From assembly GCA_003224835.1 (NCBI GenBank), contig QHZX01000352.1, positions 1-31,922 of the forward strand: a stretch of DNA of 31,922 nucleotides, written 5' to 3'. This stretch comes from Acidobacteriota bacterium (GTDB lineage Bacteria > Acidobacteriota > Terriglobia > Terriglobales > Acidobacteriaceae). The notes beneath the pieces were generated by a model. The model made no database searches and was not told the origin of the DNA. It was given only the letters and a program-made list of their open reading frames with translations. A program made the position numbers and the translations under genes. This document shows positions 1-7,065 of this stretch, one piece after another (positions within the stretch are counted from its first letter, which is position 1; each line of letters opens with the position of its first letter).

Positions 1-2
1 GA

Positions 3-992
3 AAGCTGACCACGGCCGAAGGCGCGAGCATTTGCCTGGTCAAAGAAGGGTTTTTGCGGTGCGTGGCGTTTTCAGGGACGGCGGTCAAGGTGCCGGGCGG
101 CGCGGTTGCCTCGAACTCGCTGGTGGCGACCGAACGCCTGCGTAACGGCCGGGCATTCCAGTCGACGAATTCGAGAAGCGATATCCGGCTGGAACCGGCG
201 ATGTGCCTGGAATTGCAGATTGGGTCGCTGCTGGCGGTGCCGATTGAGCGAAATCAGGAAATTGCGGGACTGATTGAGCTTCGCTGGAAGGAGGCAAACG
301 CCTTCGAGGATTGGGATGAGCGCATCTGCGAGCTGGGTGTGGGGCTGATCCGAGAGTTGCTGGACCGGGAATTCGGTCCGGCGCGCGCGAAGGTTGCTGC
401 CACGGGCGAGACCGCGGCTGCGGGCAACTCAAGTGAAAAGTTGAAGCCGTATCCGATGAACCTCGAAAAGCTGCGTGAAGAATCGGAGATTGCGGCGCCT
501 GGTTCGGTGATTTCTTTTCCGGCTTCGGTTCCCGAGGCTTCGCCAGAAGATGCCGCTAACAAGTGCCGCGTTTGTGGTCATGCGGTGAAGGAAAAAGATG
601 ATTTTTGCGGGAGCTGCGGCATGCTGGCGCATTCAACCGACGATGGCATGCAGAGCAAGTGGGCTTCGATGTGGTACATGCAGCGGGCGCAGGAAGCAGT
701 TGGGAGTGAGCAAACGAAGCGGGATCGCATGTGGCCGCTGGAGGAAATCAAAACCGACAATGCAGAAGCCGGTTCGCTACAAGCTGGATATTTGGCCGTC
801 AATGATGAAACGCGAAAGGCCGAGACAGAAGCGAGTCCGGCGACTGCTGATCAGGCTCAGGATATGGCAGCCGGCGCAAAGCGCGGGCCGCGGGGCGTGC
901 TCTCGGTTTTGAAGTTGCACCTCAAAGGACGAGGCATCGCGCGAAAATTATCGGCAGTCGTGTTCCTAGCCCTGCTGAAGAAGTTCTCCTGA
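3..992 (+). CDS. GAF-domain protein with C-terminal zinc ribbon (5' partial)
   Basis: The reading frame is open to the left edge, so the gene starts outside the window; the TTG at 54 is only an internal codon. About 329 residues are visible. The first ~120 fit the second half of a GAF sensor domain (a hydrophobic core around SLLAVPI and IAGLIEL), a fold that usually binds small ligands or mediates dimerisation. A low-complexity Ala/Glu linker follows, then a CxxC...CxxC zinc ribbon (KCRVCGHAV and FCGSCGML, about residues 180-200). The C-terminus is basic and ends in a short hydrophobic stretch (LSAVVFLALL) that could be a membrane anchor. No catalytic output domain is visible, so signalling by protein contact is a guess. 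The next gene, also a zinc ribbon, starts 50 bp downstream on the same strand and may be co-transcribed. Confidence 0.8.
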   Translation, partial: KLTTAEGASICLVKEGFLRCVAFSGTAVKVPGGAVASNSLVATERLRNGRAFQSTNSRSDIRLEPAMCLELQIGSLLAVPIERNQEIAGLIELRWKEANAFEDWDERICELGVGLIRELLDREFGPARAKVAATGETAAAGNSSEKLKPYPMNLEKLREESEIAAPGSVISFPASVPEASPEDAANKCRVCGHAVKEKDDFCGSCGMLAHSTDDGMQSKWASMWYMQRAQEAVGSEQTKRDRMWPLEEIKTDNAEAGSLQAGYLAVNDETRKAETEASPATADQAQDMAAGAKRGPRGVLSVLKLHLKGRGIARKLSAVVFLALLKKFS

Positions 993-1041
993 TTCTTTAA
1001 AATCGAATCCCCCAGCAGTCTCCACATAAAGGAGAGTTGCG

Positions 1042-1251
1042 ATGGCGTTTCCCATAAAAATTTGCAGTATCTGCTCAGAGGAGTTTGAACTCAAGCCTGG
1101 CAAACCGGGCTTTGCAAACCGTTGTCCGGCGTGCAGCGAGCAGGAACCCACAACCAACTCTGCGAATCCCACAAAAAGCGGCGGCAACAAAGAGCTGGAC
1201 CAGGAACGCAGGAAAGCAATGCGTGACCTTCTGTACCGCAAAGACAGCTAG
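1042..1251 (+). CDS. Small zinc-ribbon protein, 69 aa
   Basis: The ATG has a good ribosome-binding site (AAGGAG, about 7 bases upstream). The protein has two Cys pairs, CSIC near residue 8 and CPAC near residue 29, which should bind one zinc ion. A Ser/Asn/Gly-rich spacer and a charged helical tail (KELDQERRKAMRDLLYRK) follow. I do not recognise a named family. Small treble-clef or ribbon proteins of this kind are commonly nucleic-acid or protein-contact modules. It follows the GAF/zinc-ribbon gene by 50 bp on the same strand, and the two may form one unit. Confidence 0.7.
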   Translation: MAFPIKICSICSEEFELKPGKPGFANRCPACSEQEPTTNSANPTKSGGNKELDQERRKAMRDLLYRKDS

Positions 1252-1279
1252 CGTTTGTTTGTGAGTGCCTAAGAACTTT

Positions 1280-1399
1280 TCAGGAGTGGAAGAGCGCCAA
1301 CAACAGCGTGGACACCAGGACCATAAATATCGCGGCACCCACAATTAACAGCAGGGTTTCGCTGAACATATCGGGCTTCATCAACTCGTCTCTTCGCAT
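1280..1399 (-). CDS. Putative 39-aa single-pass membrane peptide
   Basis: Read on the minus strand, an ATG at 1399 opens a 39-codon frame ending in TGA at 1280-1282. The product begins MRRDELMKPDMFSETLLLIV and continues as one uninterrupted hydrophobic helix of about 22 residues before ending in LFHS. A short charged N-terminus followed by one helix is typical of small regulatory or scaffold membrane peptides. The ATG is preceded by a G-rich stretch (CGGGGGCA) that could serve as a weak ribosome-binding site; a second in-frame ATG lies at 1381. The evidence is the helix composition and the otherwise empty intergenic space, so this is plausible but unproven. Confidence 0.45.
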   Translation of the reverse strand: MRRDELMKPDMFSETLLLIVGAAIFMVLVSTLLLALFHS

Positions 1400-1572
1400 T
1401 GCTGCCCCCGAGCCTCTAGCCATGATTGCTTACCGGCAATGACATCATCTCGCGTGAGGGCTCAAATGGGGATCAGGTAGATTCCCGACTTTCTGGGTTG
1501 CAACTCCTGGCGAATGTCTGGCGAAAATAGCTCAAGACAGGGTAGAGGGTGCGAGCGGGAGAGAGTTATTTC

Positions 1573-1619
1573 AGTTCAAAAGGAAAACCCGGAACATCGA
1601 AATTTTGATGTCCGGGGTT
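1573..1619 (-). terminator. Rho-independent terminator of the LuxR-HTH gene pair
   Basis: Read on the minus strand, arms AACCCCGGACATC and GATGTTCCGGGTT form a stem of about 12 bp with small bulges around the loop AAAATTTC, followed by TTTTCCTTTTG. It begins about 34 bases after the stop codon at 1653, where a terminator for the minus-strand luxR-type genes is expected. Confidence 0.7.
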
Positions 1620-1652
1620 CCAGAGAGAAGGTATTAAATTTAAGTTGATGAT

Positions 1653-1892
1653 TCAGTTAGCCGGTGCCAGGAACATGCCCTCGAACCGCCGCGCCTCATA
1701 CCACAGAGCCAGCTCTACACGGTTCCAGAGGCCCAACTTGTCGTAGATGGTCCGGAGATAATTCTTGACGACGTGCTCCGTTGTTCCAATTTCGCTAGCG
1801 ACCTCTTTGTTCTTGAGTCCCTGGGCTACGAGGGCGATGACTCGCTGCTCCCGTTCGTTGGGGTAGGTTCTGCCGTTTTCTCCGTTGACCAT
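1653..1892 (-). CDS. Stand-alone LuxR/GerE-type helix-turn-helix regulator, 79 aa
   Basis: The ATG at 1892 has a strong AGGAGG ribosome-binding site about 5 bases upstream. Nearly all of the protein is one LuxR C-terminal-like HTH: the NEREQRVIALVAQGLKNKEVA helices, the recognition helix (TTEHVVKNYLRTIYDKLGL), then a short helix and tail. It has no receiver, PAS or autoinducer domain, so activity must be set by expression level or by a partner. Its 5' end overlaps the 3' end of the upstream luxR-type gene by 67 bp in a different frame, which suggests translational coupling. A terminator follows. DNA binding is near certain from the fold; the target is unknown. Confidence 0.85.
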   Translation of the reverse strand: MVNGENGRTYPNEREQRVIALVAQGLKNKEVASEIGTTEHVVKNYLRTIYDKLGLWNRVELALWYEARRFEGMFLAPAN

Positions 1893-2095
1893 AGTTGCCT
1901 CCTGTATAGAAGTGTTGCTAGTTTTACTCGTTTGACTCCGCCACTAATTCCAAAACGCGAGAACAGACGATTGAAGTGCGCTTTTACGGTGCGCCGCGCC
2001 ATGTTCAGTTGCTTGGAAATTTCATCATTGTCACAGCCTTGTAGGAGCAGTTCCACGACCTGCTGCTCCCTGGGCCGCAGCTCTTTTTCCTTCAT
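1826..2095 (-). CDS. Second stand-alone LuxR/GerE-type HTH regulator, 89 aa
   Basis: I place the start at the ATG at 2095 because AGAGGTGA lies just upstream and the HTH homology begins directly after it; the frame stays open to 2254, but those extra residues resemble no domain. The protein is a LuxR-type HTH: LRPREQQVVELLLQGCDNDE, then a recognition helix (ARRTVKAHFNRLFSRFGI). A Ser/Pro/Thr-rich tail encoded by the overlap with the next gene follows. The two adjacent HTH-only genes differ clearly in sequence, so they are ancient paralogues and not a recent duplication. They could heterodimerise or act in sequence. No sensory domain is present. Confidence 0.8.
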   Translation of the reverse strand: MKEKELRPREQQVVELLLQGCDNDEISKQLNMARRTVKAHFNRLFSRFGISGGVKRVKLATLLYRRQLWSTEKTAEPTPTNGSSESSPS

Positions 2096-2270
2096 CAAGT
2101 CACCTCTTGCTTTAATGACCTCACCATTGGTGCCTATCGGAAGAAGCCAGCCTTGCGGGGCTGTAACCTTCTTTGCACATGGCGTGCCAGCAACCCTGTC
2201 GTTTTTGGAAAAATAAGCGCCCCAATACCTCAAAGTGCGGTTTTTTTTCCACACAGGATTCGTTGTCAGA

Positions 2271-2320
2271 AAGGTAAGTAGATGCTCTTAGCTGTGAGCC
2301 TCGAAGCATCTACTTACCTT
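2271..2320. repeat. Perfect 16-bp inverted repeat with 18-bp loop
   Basis: The left arm AAGGTAAGTAGATGCT (2271-2286) is the exact reverse complement of AGCATCTACTTACCTT (2305-2320). No T-run follows on either strand, so it is not a standard terminator. It lies between the divergent luxR-type pair and priA, about 175 bp upstream of the first luxR-type start. It could be an operator, an mRNA hairpin or a remnant of a mobile element. Confidence 0.75.
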
Positions 2321-2690
2321 CGCAAGCACAACAAAAGAAAATGACTAGTACATGGGTTGGGCGATGCGAAGTCCGACTTCCTTCGCGCTTACTGAGCAAG
2401 TGGCAGGATCGGAGGAGCGGTAACGTGTGACCTAAGAAACCCGTGACTCTGGAAGGCTGTGGATTCTTAGCAACCTTAGGGAGAATACCTTAGGACAATT
2501 TTTACCGGGGTATTGCATCCTTATGGAACTAATTACACTTCCGTGCCATGGTCAACTTAGACCGTGTATGCCCACCCCAATATCGGGTTGATAAGAAGCT
2601 GTAGCTCACGTAAGGTGCGGTAGCGCACAAAACTTGGGCAATGGCTCGATTGTGGGATGCTACGATTCATCTTCATCTACCAAGTTCCCA
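2321..2690. other. Intergenic region upstream of priA, no gene seen
   Basis: I see no convincing gene here. It contains a 7-bp inverted repeat CTAAGAA...TTCTTAG (about 2432-2470) and a short direct repeat of CCTTAGG. It presumably holds the priA promoter, but I cannot identify good -35/-10 elements. Confidence 0.4.
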
Positions 2691-5162
2691 ATGCCAGAAT
2701 TCTGCGATGTCGCAGTCCCCGTGCCCTTGCACATGGTACTTACCTATCGCGTGCCCGAGGGTGCTGCGCCAGCCTCTGGTAGCCGCGTAATTGTGTCGTT
2801 TCGCCAGCAGCGGCTAGCGGGGGTCATCACTGAGCTGCACGACCGCGCGCCGACGGTCACCACAAAAACTATTCTTGAAGTCCTGGATGAGACGCCGGCG
2901 CTTTCCGAAGAATTGTTGCGGCTGGGGAAATGGATCAGCGAATACTACCTGGCCCCTGTTGGCGAAGTCTTCCGCTCCATGCTGCCGCTGAATGCGGAGT
3001 TTCGCCGCGCAATTGTCTATCGGATTACCGAAGAAGGACACATGGCGCTGCATCTCGCGGGCAGCGGAGGTTCTTCGGCGCGATCAAAAAGAAATCCTGA
3101 CGATCAAGATGCCGAGTACCGGGCGCTGAATTATCTGGCGATGCGCGATGAGACTCGTGAAGAATCGCTGCGTTCTGTAACAAGGATTTCTCCGGCGCTG
3201 CTCGCAAGCATGGTTCGGAAGAAATGGATCGAACGCGAAGATGTGTCGCATGTAACCGACGCCACTCGCACCCGCCAAATCGCCATATTGAAAGATGAGT
3301 CATGGAGCGACGGGCGTGATCGCCCGTCCATCGGCAACCTCAAGCTCAATACCAATCAGCGAGGTATCCTCGACGCGCTCACGGCCGCCTCCGGGAGACT
3401 TGAAGTTGAAAAACTGCGAGAGCTCGATGTCCCTCGAAGCACGCTTAGCACGCTGGTGAAACGCGGGTTAGTCGAAATAATCGCCGAAGCTATCGAGCTG
3501 CCGAAATCCACCGTAAACCCACGAGTTCTTCCGTCGGGCATGGAGTTCAATTCCGCACAGCAGGCGGCACTCGGTCAAATCTGCACTTTGGTTAATGCGC
3601 GGAAGTTTGCGGGGATTTTGTTGCATGGTGTCACCGGATCTGGAAAAACCGCTGTATATCTCGCCGCTATGAAGTCGGTGCTCGATTCGGGGCGATCGGC
3701 GATCCTGCTGGTACCTGAAATCGGGCTCACGCCCGCGGTCGCCGCCGATGTTCACGAAGTCTTCGGAGACGAGGTCGCGATTTTGCACTCCGGGCTTTCT
3801 AACAAAGAGCGCGCCGAGCACTGGCACCGCATCCGGCGCGGCGAAGCACGCGCGATCGTCGGGACCCGCTCGGCAGTGTTTGCTCCGGTGTCAAATCTCG
3901 CATTGATCATCGTCGACGAAGAGCAGGATTCATCTTATAAACAGGAAGAGACGCCGCGTTATCATGCGCGCGATGTCGCAGTGATGCGCGCAAAATTTTC
4001 GGACGCGGTGGTCGTGCTGGGCTCGGCCACGCCATCGCTGGAATCGTATTTCAATGCCAAGAAGAATCGCTATGCACTGGTCGAAATGCCGGACCGGGTA
4101 GAAAAGCGTCCGCTGCCGGAAGTCGAACTCATCGATATGCGGCAGGAATTTCAGGAAACCGGCACCGAGCAGGTGATCTCGCGGAAGCTGATCGGGGAGA
4201 TTCGCCTTCGTTTGGAGCGCAAAGAACAAGCTATGGTGTTGCTGAACCGGCGCGGGTATTCGCCTGTAGTCTTGTGCCGGACCTGCGGCAAAAAACTTGA
4301 GTGCAGCAATTGCGCGATCGCACTTACACACCACAAATCCAGCCGTCGGATGGAATGCCACTACTGCGGGTCAATGGCACCAGTGCCGAAGCACTGTGCC
4401 TCGTGTGGCAGCGAGTACGTGTATTTTCTTGGCACAGGATCGGAAAAGCTAGAAGAACTGCTGCACGGATTTTTTCCGCAGGCGCGAATTGCGCGGCTCG
4501 ATCGTGACACCGTCCGTGGCCATGCCGATTTCGAGCGCGTTCTGAACGCGCTGAACGCAGGCGAACTGGATTTGCTTGTCGGCACGCAGATGATCGCCAA
4601 AGGCCATGATATTCACGGCGTGACCTTGGTGGGGGTGGTCGGCGCCGATATGGCGCTCGGTCTACCGGATTTCCGCGCCGCCGAGCGTACTTTTCAATTG
4701 CTCACGCAGGTTGCCGGGCGAGCCGGCCGGGGTGAAATTCCAGGAAAAGTGGTACTGCAAACTTATTTTCCCGAGCACTACGCGGTGCAATACGCCGCAC
4801 AGCACGATTTCACTGGCTTTTACGAAAAAGAGCTACGCTTCCGCAGCTGGATGCACTATCCGCCATACAGCTCTCTCGCCAATGTGATGGTGCGCAGCGC
4901 CAAGCTCGACGACACCTTACGCTGGTCGGGAATGCTCGGCCGCTGGTTCGAGAAAACTCGGCACGAAGGCGTGCGCGTGCTAGGTCCCGCTGCCGCGCCC
5001 ATCGAACGGTTGAAGCGCGATTACCGTTATCACTTTATTCTAAAGTCCCCAAGCCGCCAGAAATTGAACACGGTATTGCGAGCAATGCTGACGCAAGCTG
5101 AAAAAGAAAAAATCCCGCGAACGAATGTAATTGTGGATGTCGACGCCCTGTGGTTGATGTAG
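2691..5162 (+). CDS. priA: Primosomal replication-restart helicase PriA
   Basis: PriA is a superfamily-2 3'-5' DNA helicase that recognises stalled forks and reloads the replicative helicase. The ATG at 2691 gives 823 aa beginning MPEFCDVAVPVPL, matching the usual N-terminal 3'-DNA-binding domain; the frame extends to a TTG at 2634, but the added residues are unlike the family. Walker A is GVTGSGKT (about 313-320). Motif II reads DEEQ (409-412) where DEEH is the usual form. Eight zinc-binding cysteines lie in four CxxC pairs (about 529-572). Late helicase motifs include GTQMIAKGHD and QVAGRAGRG. Length is normal for the family. I see no ribosome-binding site near 2691. The gene is monocistronic and converges on the ATPase gene 10 bp away. 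Confidence 0.95.
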   Translation: MPEFCDVAVPVPLHMVLTYRVPEGAAPASGSRVIVSFRQQRLAGVITELHDRAPTVTTKTILEVLDETPALSEELLRLGKWISEYYLAPVGEVFRSMLPLNAEFRRAIVYRITEEGHMALHLAGSGGSSARSKRNPDDQDAEYRALNYLAMRDETREESLRSVTRISPALLASMVRKKWIEREDVSHVTDATRTRQIAILKDESWSDGRDRPSIGNLKLNTNQRGILDALTAASGRLEVEKLRELDVPRSTLSTLVKRGLVEIIAEAIELPKSTVNPRVLPSGMEFNSAQQAALGQICTLVNARKFAGILLHGVTGSGKTAVYLAAMKSVLDSGRSAILLVPEIGLTPAVAADVHEVFGDEVAILHSGLSNKERAEHWHRIRRGEARAIVGTRSAVFAPVSNLALIIVDEEQDSSYKQEETPRYHARDVAVMRAKFSDAVVVLGSATPSLESYFNAKKNRYALVEMPDRVEKRPLPEVELIDMRQEFQETGTEQVISRKLIGEIRLRLERKEQAMVLLNRRGYSPVVLCRTCGKKLECSNCAIALTHHKSSRRMECHYCGSMAPVPKHCASCGSEYVYFLGTGSEKLEELLHGFFPQARIARLDRDTVRGHADFERVLNALNAGELDLLVGTQMIAKGHDIHGVTLVGVVGADMALGLPDFRAAERTFQLLTQVAGRAGRGEIPGKVVLQTYFPEHYAVQYAAQHDFTGFYEKELRFRSWMHYPPYSSLANVMVRSAKLDDTLRWSGMLGRWFEKTRHEGVRVLGPAAAPIERLKRDYRYHFILKSPSRQKLNTVLRAMLTQAEKEKIPRTNVIVDVDALWLM
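3309..3328. repeat. GC-rich hairpin inside priA
   Basis: GACGGGCG and CGCCCGTC form a perfect 8-bp inverted repeat around TGAT. It encodes the segment SDGRDRPS, between the N-terminal and helicase domains. Similar GACGGGC hairpins occur at 6313-6330 and 29537-29558. Confidence 0.5.
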
Positions 5163-5172
5163 ATAAATCCCA

Positions 5173-6245
5173 CTACCGTGCGGGCCAGTGCCAGGCAGGA
5201 GTGTTCATCCGGTTCATGCCTGTGATGAATGTTTCTCCAAGCTGCTTTTCGAGAACAATTGAATGGTATCCCTGCTGTTCCGAAAGAGCGGCGATGAGTT
5301 TGGCAGCATGCGTTACCACTATGATCTGAGAACGTTCCGACGCGCGCGTAATCAGACGCGTCAAAGGAGCAAGTAAATCCGGATGCAAGCTGGTTTCAGG
5401 CTCATTGAGCACCATGAGTGAAGGCGGCCGGGGCGTTAGGAGTGCGGCAATCCAAAGCAGATAACGTAGCGTCCCATCCGAGAGCTCCGCAACGTCCAGC
5501 GGGCGCAGCATGCCATGCTGTTCCATAGCCAATGAAATCGACCTGAAGTAGAAACAACCGCCACCCTGCTGCCAGGGAAAGCGTCCGAAACGGCCGCGTC
5601 TAGCGCTTGGTTGTCACCGATCTCATTAATTGTCTGAATGGCGGCGGCGAGATCAGATCCATCGTTTGCCAAAATCAGAGTTCGGGTGCCGATCTGGGGC
5701 AGGCGCGCCGGCGATTCTGCATCGGTACGGAAGTGATCGTAGAACCGCCAAGCGCGAATGGACTCGCGCAAAACCAACATCTCAGGCGCATTTCGCGGAT
5801 CAGCAATGTCGGTCATCATGCTATCGAAAGGGGCGAGAGAGTCAGCGACTATACTGCGTTCGTTATGTTCCCTTCGAACGCACACAATTCCGCCATGGCG
5901 TTCCACCAATATTGTTGACGAACGAAGGGTTGATCCATGCCAGATGGCCTCCTGTTTGATCTCAGGATCCAGGCTGAACATAGATGTGGTATCCGGTTTC
6001 GGCAGTCCCATGTCGATCAGATACCCGAACTCCTCGCCCGCAAACCCAAGTCGCAGGTTGACGGGGTGCTTTCTTCTGGTCCCTTGGACGATGTGACCTT
6101 GAGCAGTATCGGCAAGCAGCCGGAGAGCGCGATAGAGGCTGGATTTTCCGCTTCCGTTTGGCCCCGTAATTACATTTAAACGTTGCAGCGGAACAGTCAG
6201 GTTTCGCAAGGAGCGGTAATTGGAGATCGCGAGGACGCTTAGCAT
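5173..6245 (-). pseudogene. COG4637-like AAA ATPase, interrupted by a single-base frameshift
   Basis: Two overlapping minus-strand frames together encode one RecF/ABC-like predicted ATPase. The first, from the ATG at 6245, begins MLSVLAISNYRSLRNLTVPL and has Walker A GPNGSGKS at residues 28-35. After about residue 237 (STSGRF) it goes out of frame and stops at 5436. The second frame, read from about 5532, continues with MEQHGMLRPL, the signature-like ELSDGTLRYL, Walker B LMVLNEPETSLHPDL and the switch His of VVTHAAKL, ending at 5173. Adding one base at the AAA run (plus strand 5535-5537) would join them as GRFSLAMEQHG and give about 357 aa. This is either a real null allele or a homopolymer sequencing error. 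Members are probably genome-maintenance or defence-type ATPases, and the substrate is unknown. It converges on priA. Confidence 0.85.
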
Positions 6246-6312
6246 AAGAACTGCAGATTGCGCAGCTATGCCGGGAATCGTAGCAGATGTTCTGGGAGAA
6301 GCTAGAATGCGA

Positions 6313-6330
6313 CCCGTCCTTGCGGACGGG
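6313..6330. repeat. GC-rich hairpin downstream of the secreted-protein gene
   Basis: CCCGTCC-TTGC-GGACGGG is a perfect 7-bp inverted repeat about 73 bp beyond the stop at 6403 (minus strand). No T-tract follows, so it may be a REP-like element and not an intrinsic terminator. Confidence 0.45.
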
Positions 6331-6402
6331 CCGCACCCGGTTGCGAATGGCGCCTCCCCCAGGTGCCCTCGCACAACCTTAAACCCAACACTTGGGGCAC
6401 AT

Positions 6403-6837
6403 TTAGTCGGGATCTTTGTCCATTCTGATCAGGTCGCATTGCACGGCGCTGCCGGCATTCTGCAGCATTCCGCGAAGCTCCTTGCCCTCGTTCAGAACAA
6501 GAAAGTTGATGTCCAGTTCCGATGGAGTTCCCCTGTTGTAGGTAATCTGTCCGGTGCAGTCTGGGTTCACGGTGGACTGTCCTTCATCGAGGGCGGGCAC
6601 AACGAAGCCGCCAAAACTTTGCGTGCCCTGGCAGGTGAAGAATCCATTGGCATCGCCGGTACAGGTCCCGAGCAGCGAGAAAGGCGCCAAAGGCTGCCCG
6701 GCGCTGGTGGACACGAAGCCTTGGCAGGTAGTCCCATAACGGGCGTGGGTAGTTCGGACGCTGCATTTGTCCTGGCCAAAGGCAGAACTCATCAGCAGCG
6801 CGCATACGAAAATCAAGAGCCAGCCGCTTCTTTTCAT
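6403..6837 (-). CDS. Secreted hypothetical protein, 144 aa
   Basis: The ATG at 6837 has a clear AAGGAG ribosome-binding site about 6 bases upstream. The N-terminus is a Sec signal peptide (MKRSGWLLIFVCALLMSSAFGQ) with cleavage likely after AFG. The mature part, about 120 residues, has six cysteines (in KCSV, TCQG, TCTG, TCQG, DCTG, QCDL), probably in disulfides, which fits export. The rest is Gly/Thr-rich and probably beta-sheet. I do not recognise the family. It stands alone, about 160 bp from the ATPase gene, and diverges from the winged-helix regulator. Confidence 0.75.
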   Translation of the reverse strand: MKRSGWLLIFVCALLMSSAFGQDKCSVRTTHARYGTTCQGFVSTSAGQPLAPFSLLGTCTGDANGFFTCQGTQSFGGFVVPALDEGQSTVNPDCTGQITYNRGTPSELDINFLVLNEGKELRGMLQNAGSAVQCDLIRMDKDPD

Positions 6838-7024
6838 ATTGATCTCCTTAATAGGTTTTTCCTGGAAATGCGGCGCTCGCAGTTAATTTTTTCGGCCGCT
6901 CCCGTTGTTCCAGAGTTTTATGCGCCTTTACAGAGGAAGCGTCAATTTTGGCCGGCTGAGATTTCGCTGAGTTTCATGTGAGAGCGGTAAACCCGGTCAA
7001 TACAACAATTAGCGGATCTTCCGA

Positions 7025-7030
7025 TATAAT
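7025..7030 (+). promoter_or_regulatory. Probable -10 element for the winged-helix/TPR regulator
   Basis: A perfect TATAAT lies 35 bp upstream of the proposed GTG start at 7066. At a 17-bp spacing the -35 position reads ACAACA, a poor match, so the call rests on the -10 box and its position. Confidence 0.4.
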
Positions 7031-7065
7031 CCGGGGCACCCGTGCAGGGGTTTTCCGGGAGTTTT

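Noticed and set aside
5173..6245. A multi-gene anti-phage defence system around the COG4637-like ATPase
   Set aside because: The ATPase has no nuclease or other effector partner; its neighbours are priA and a small secreted protein.
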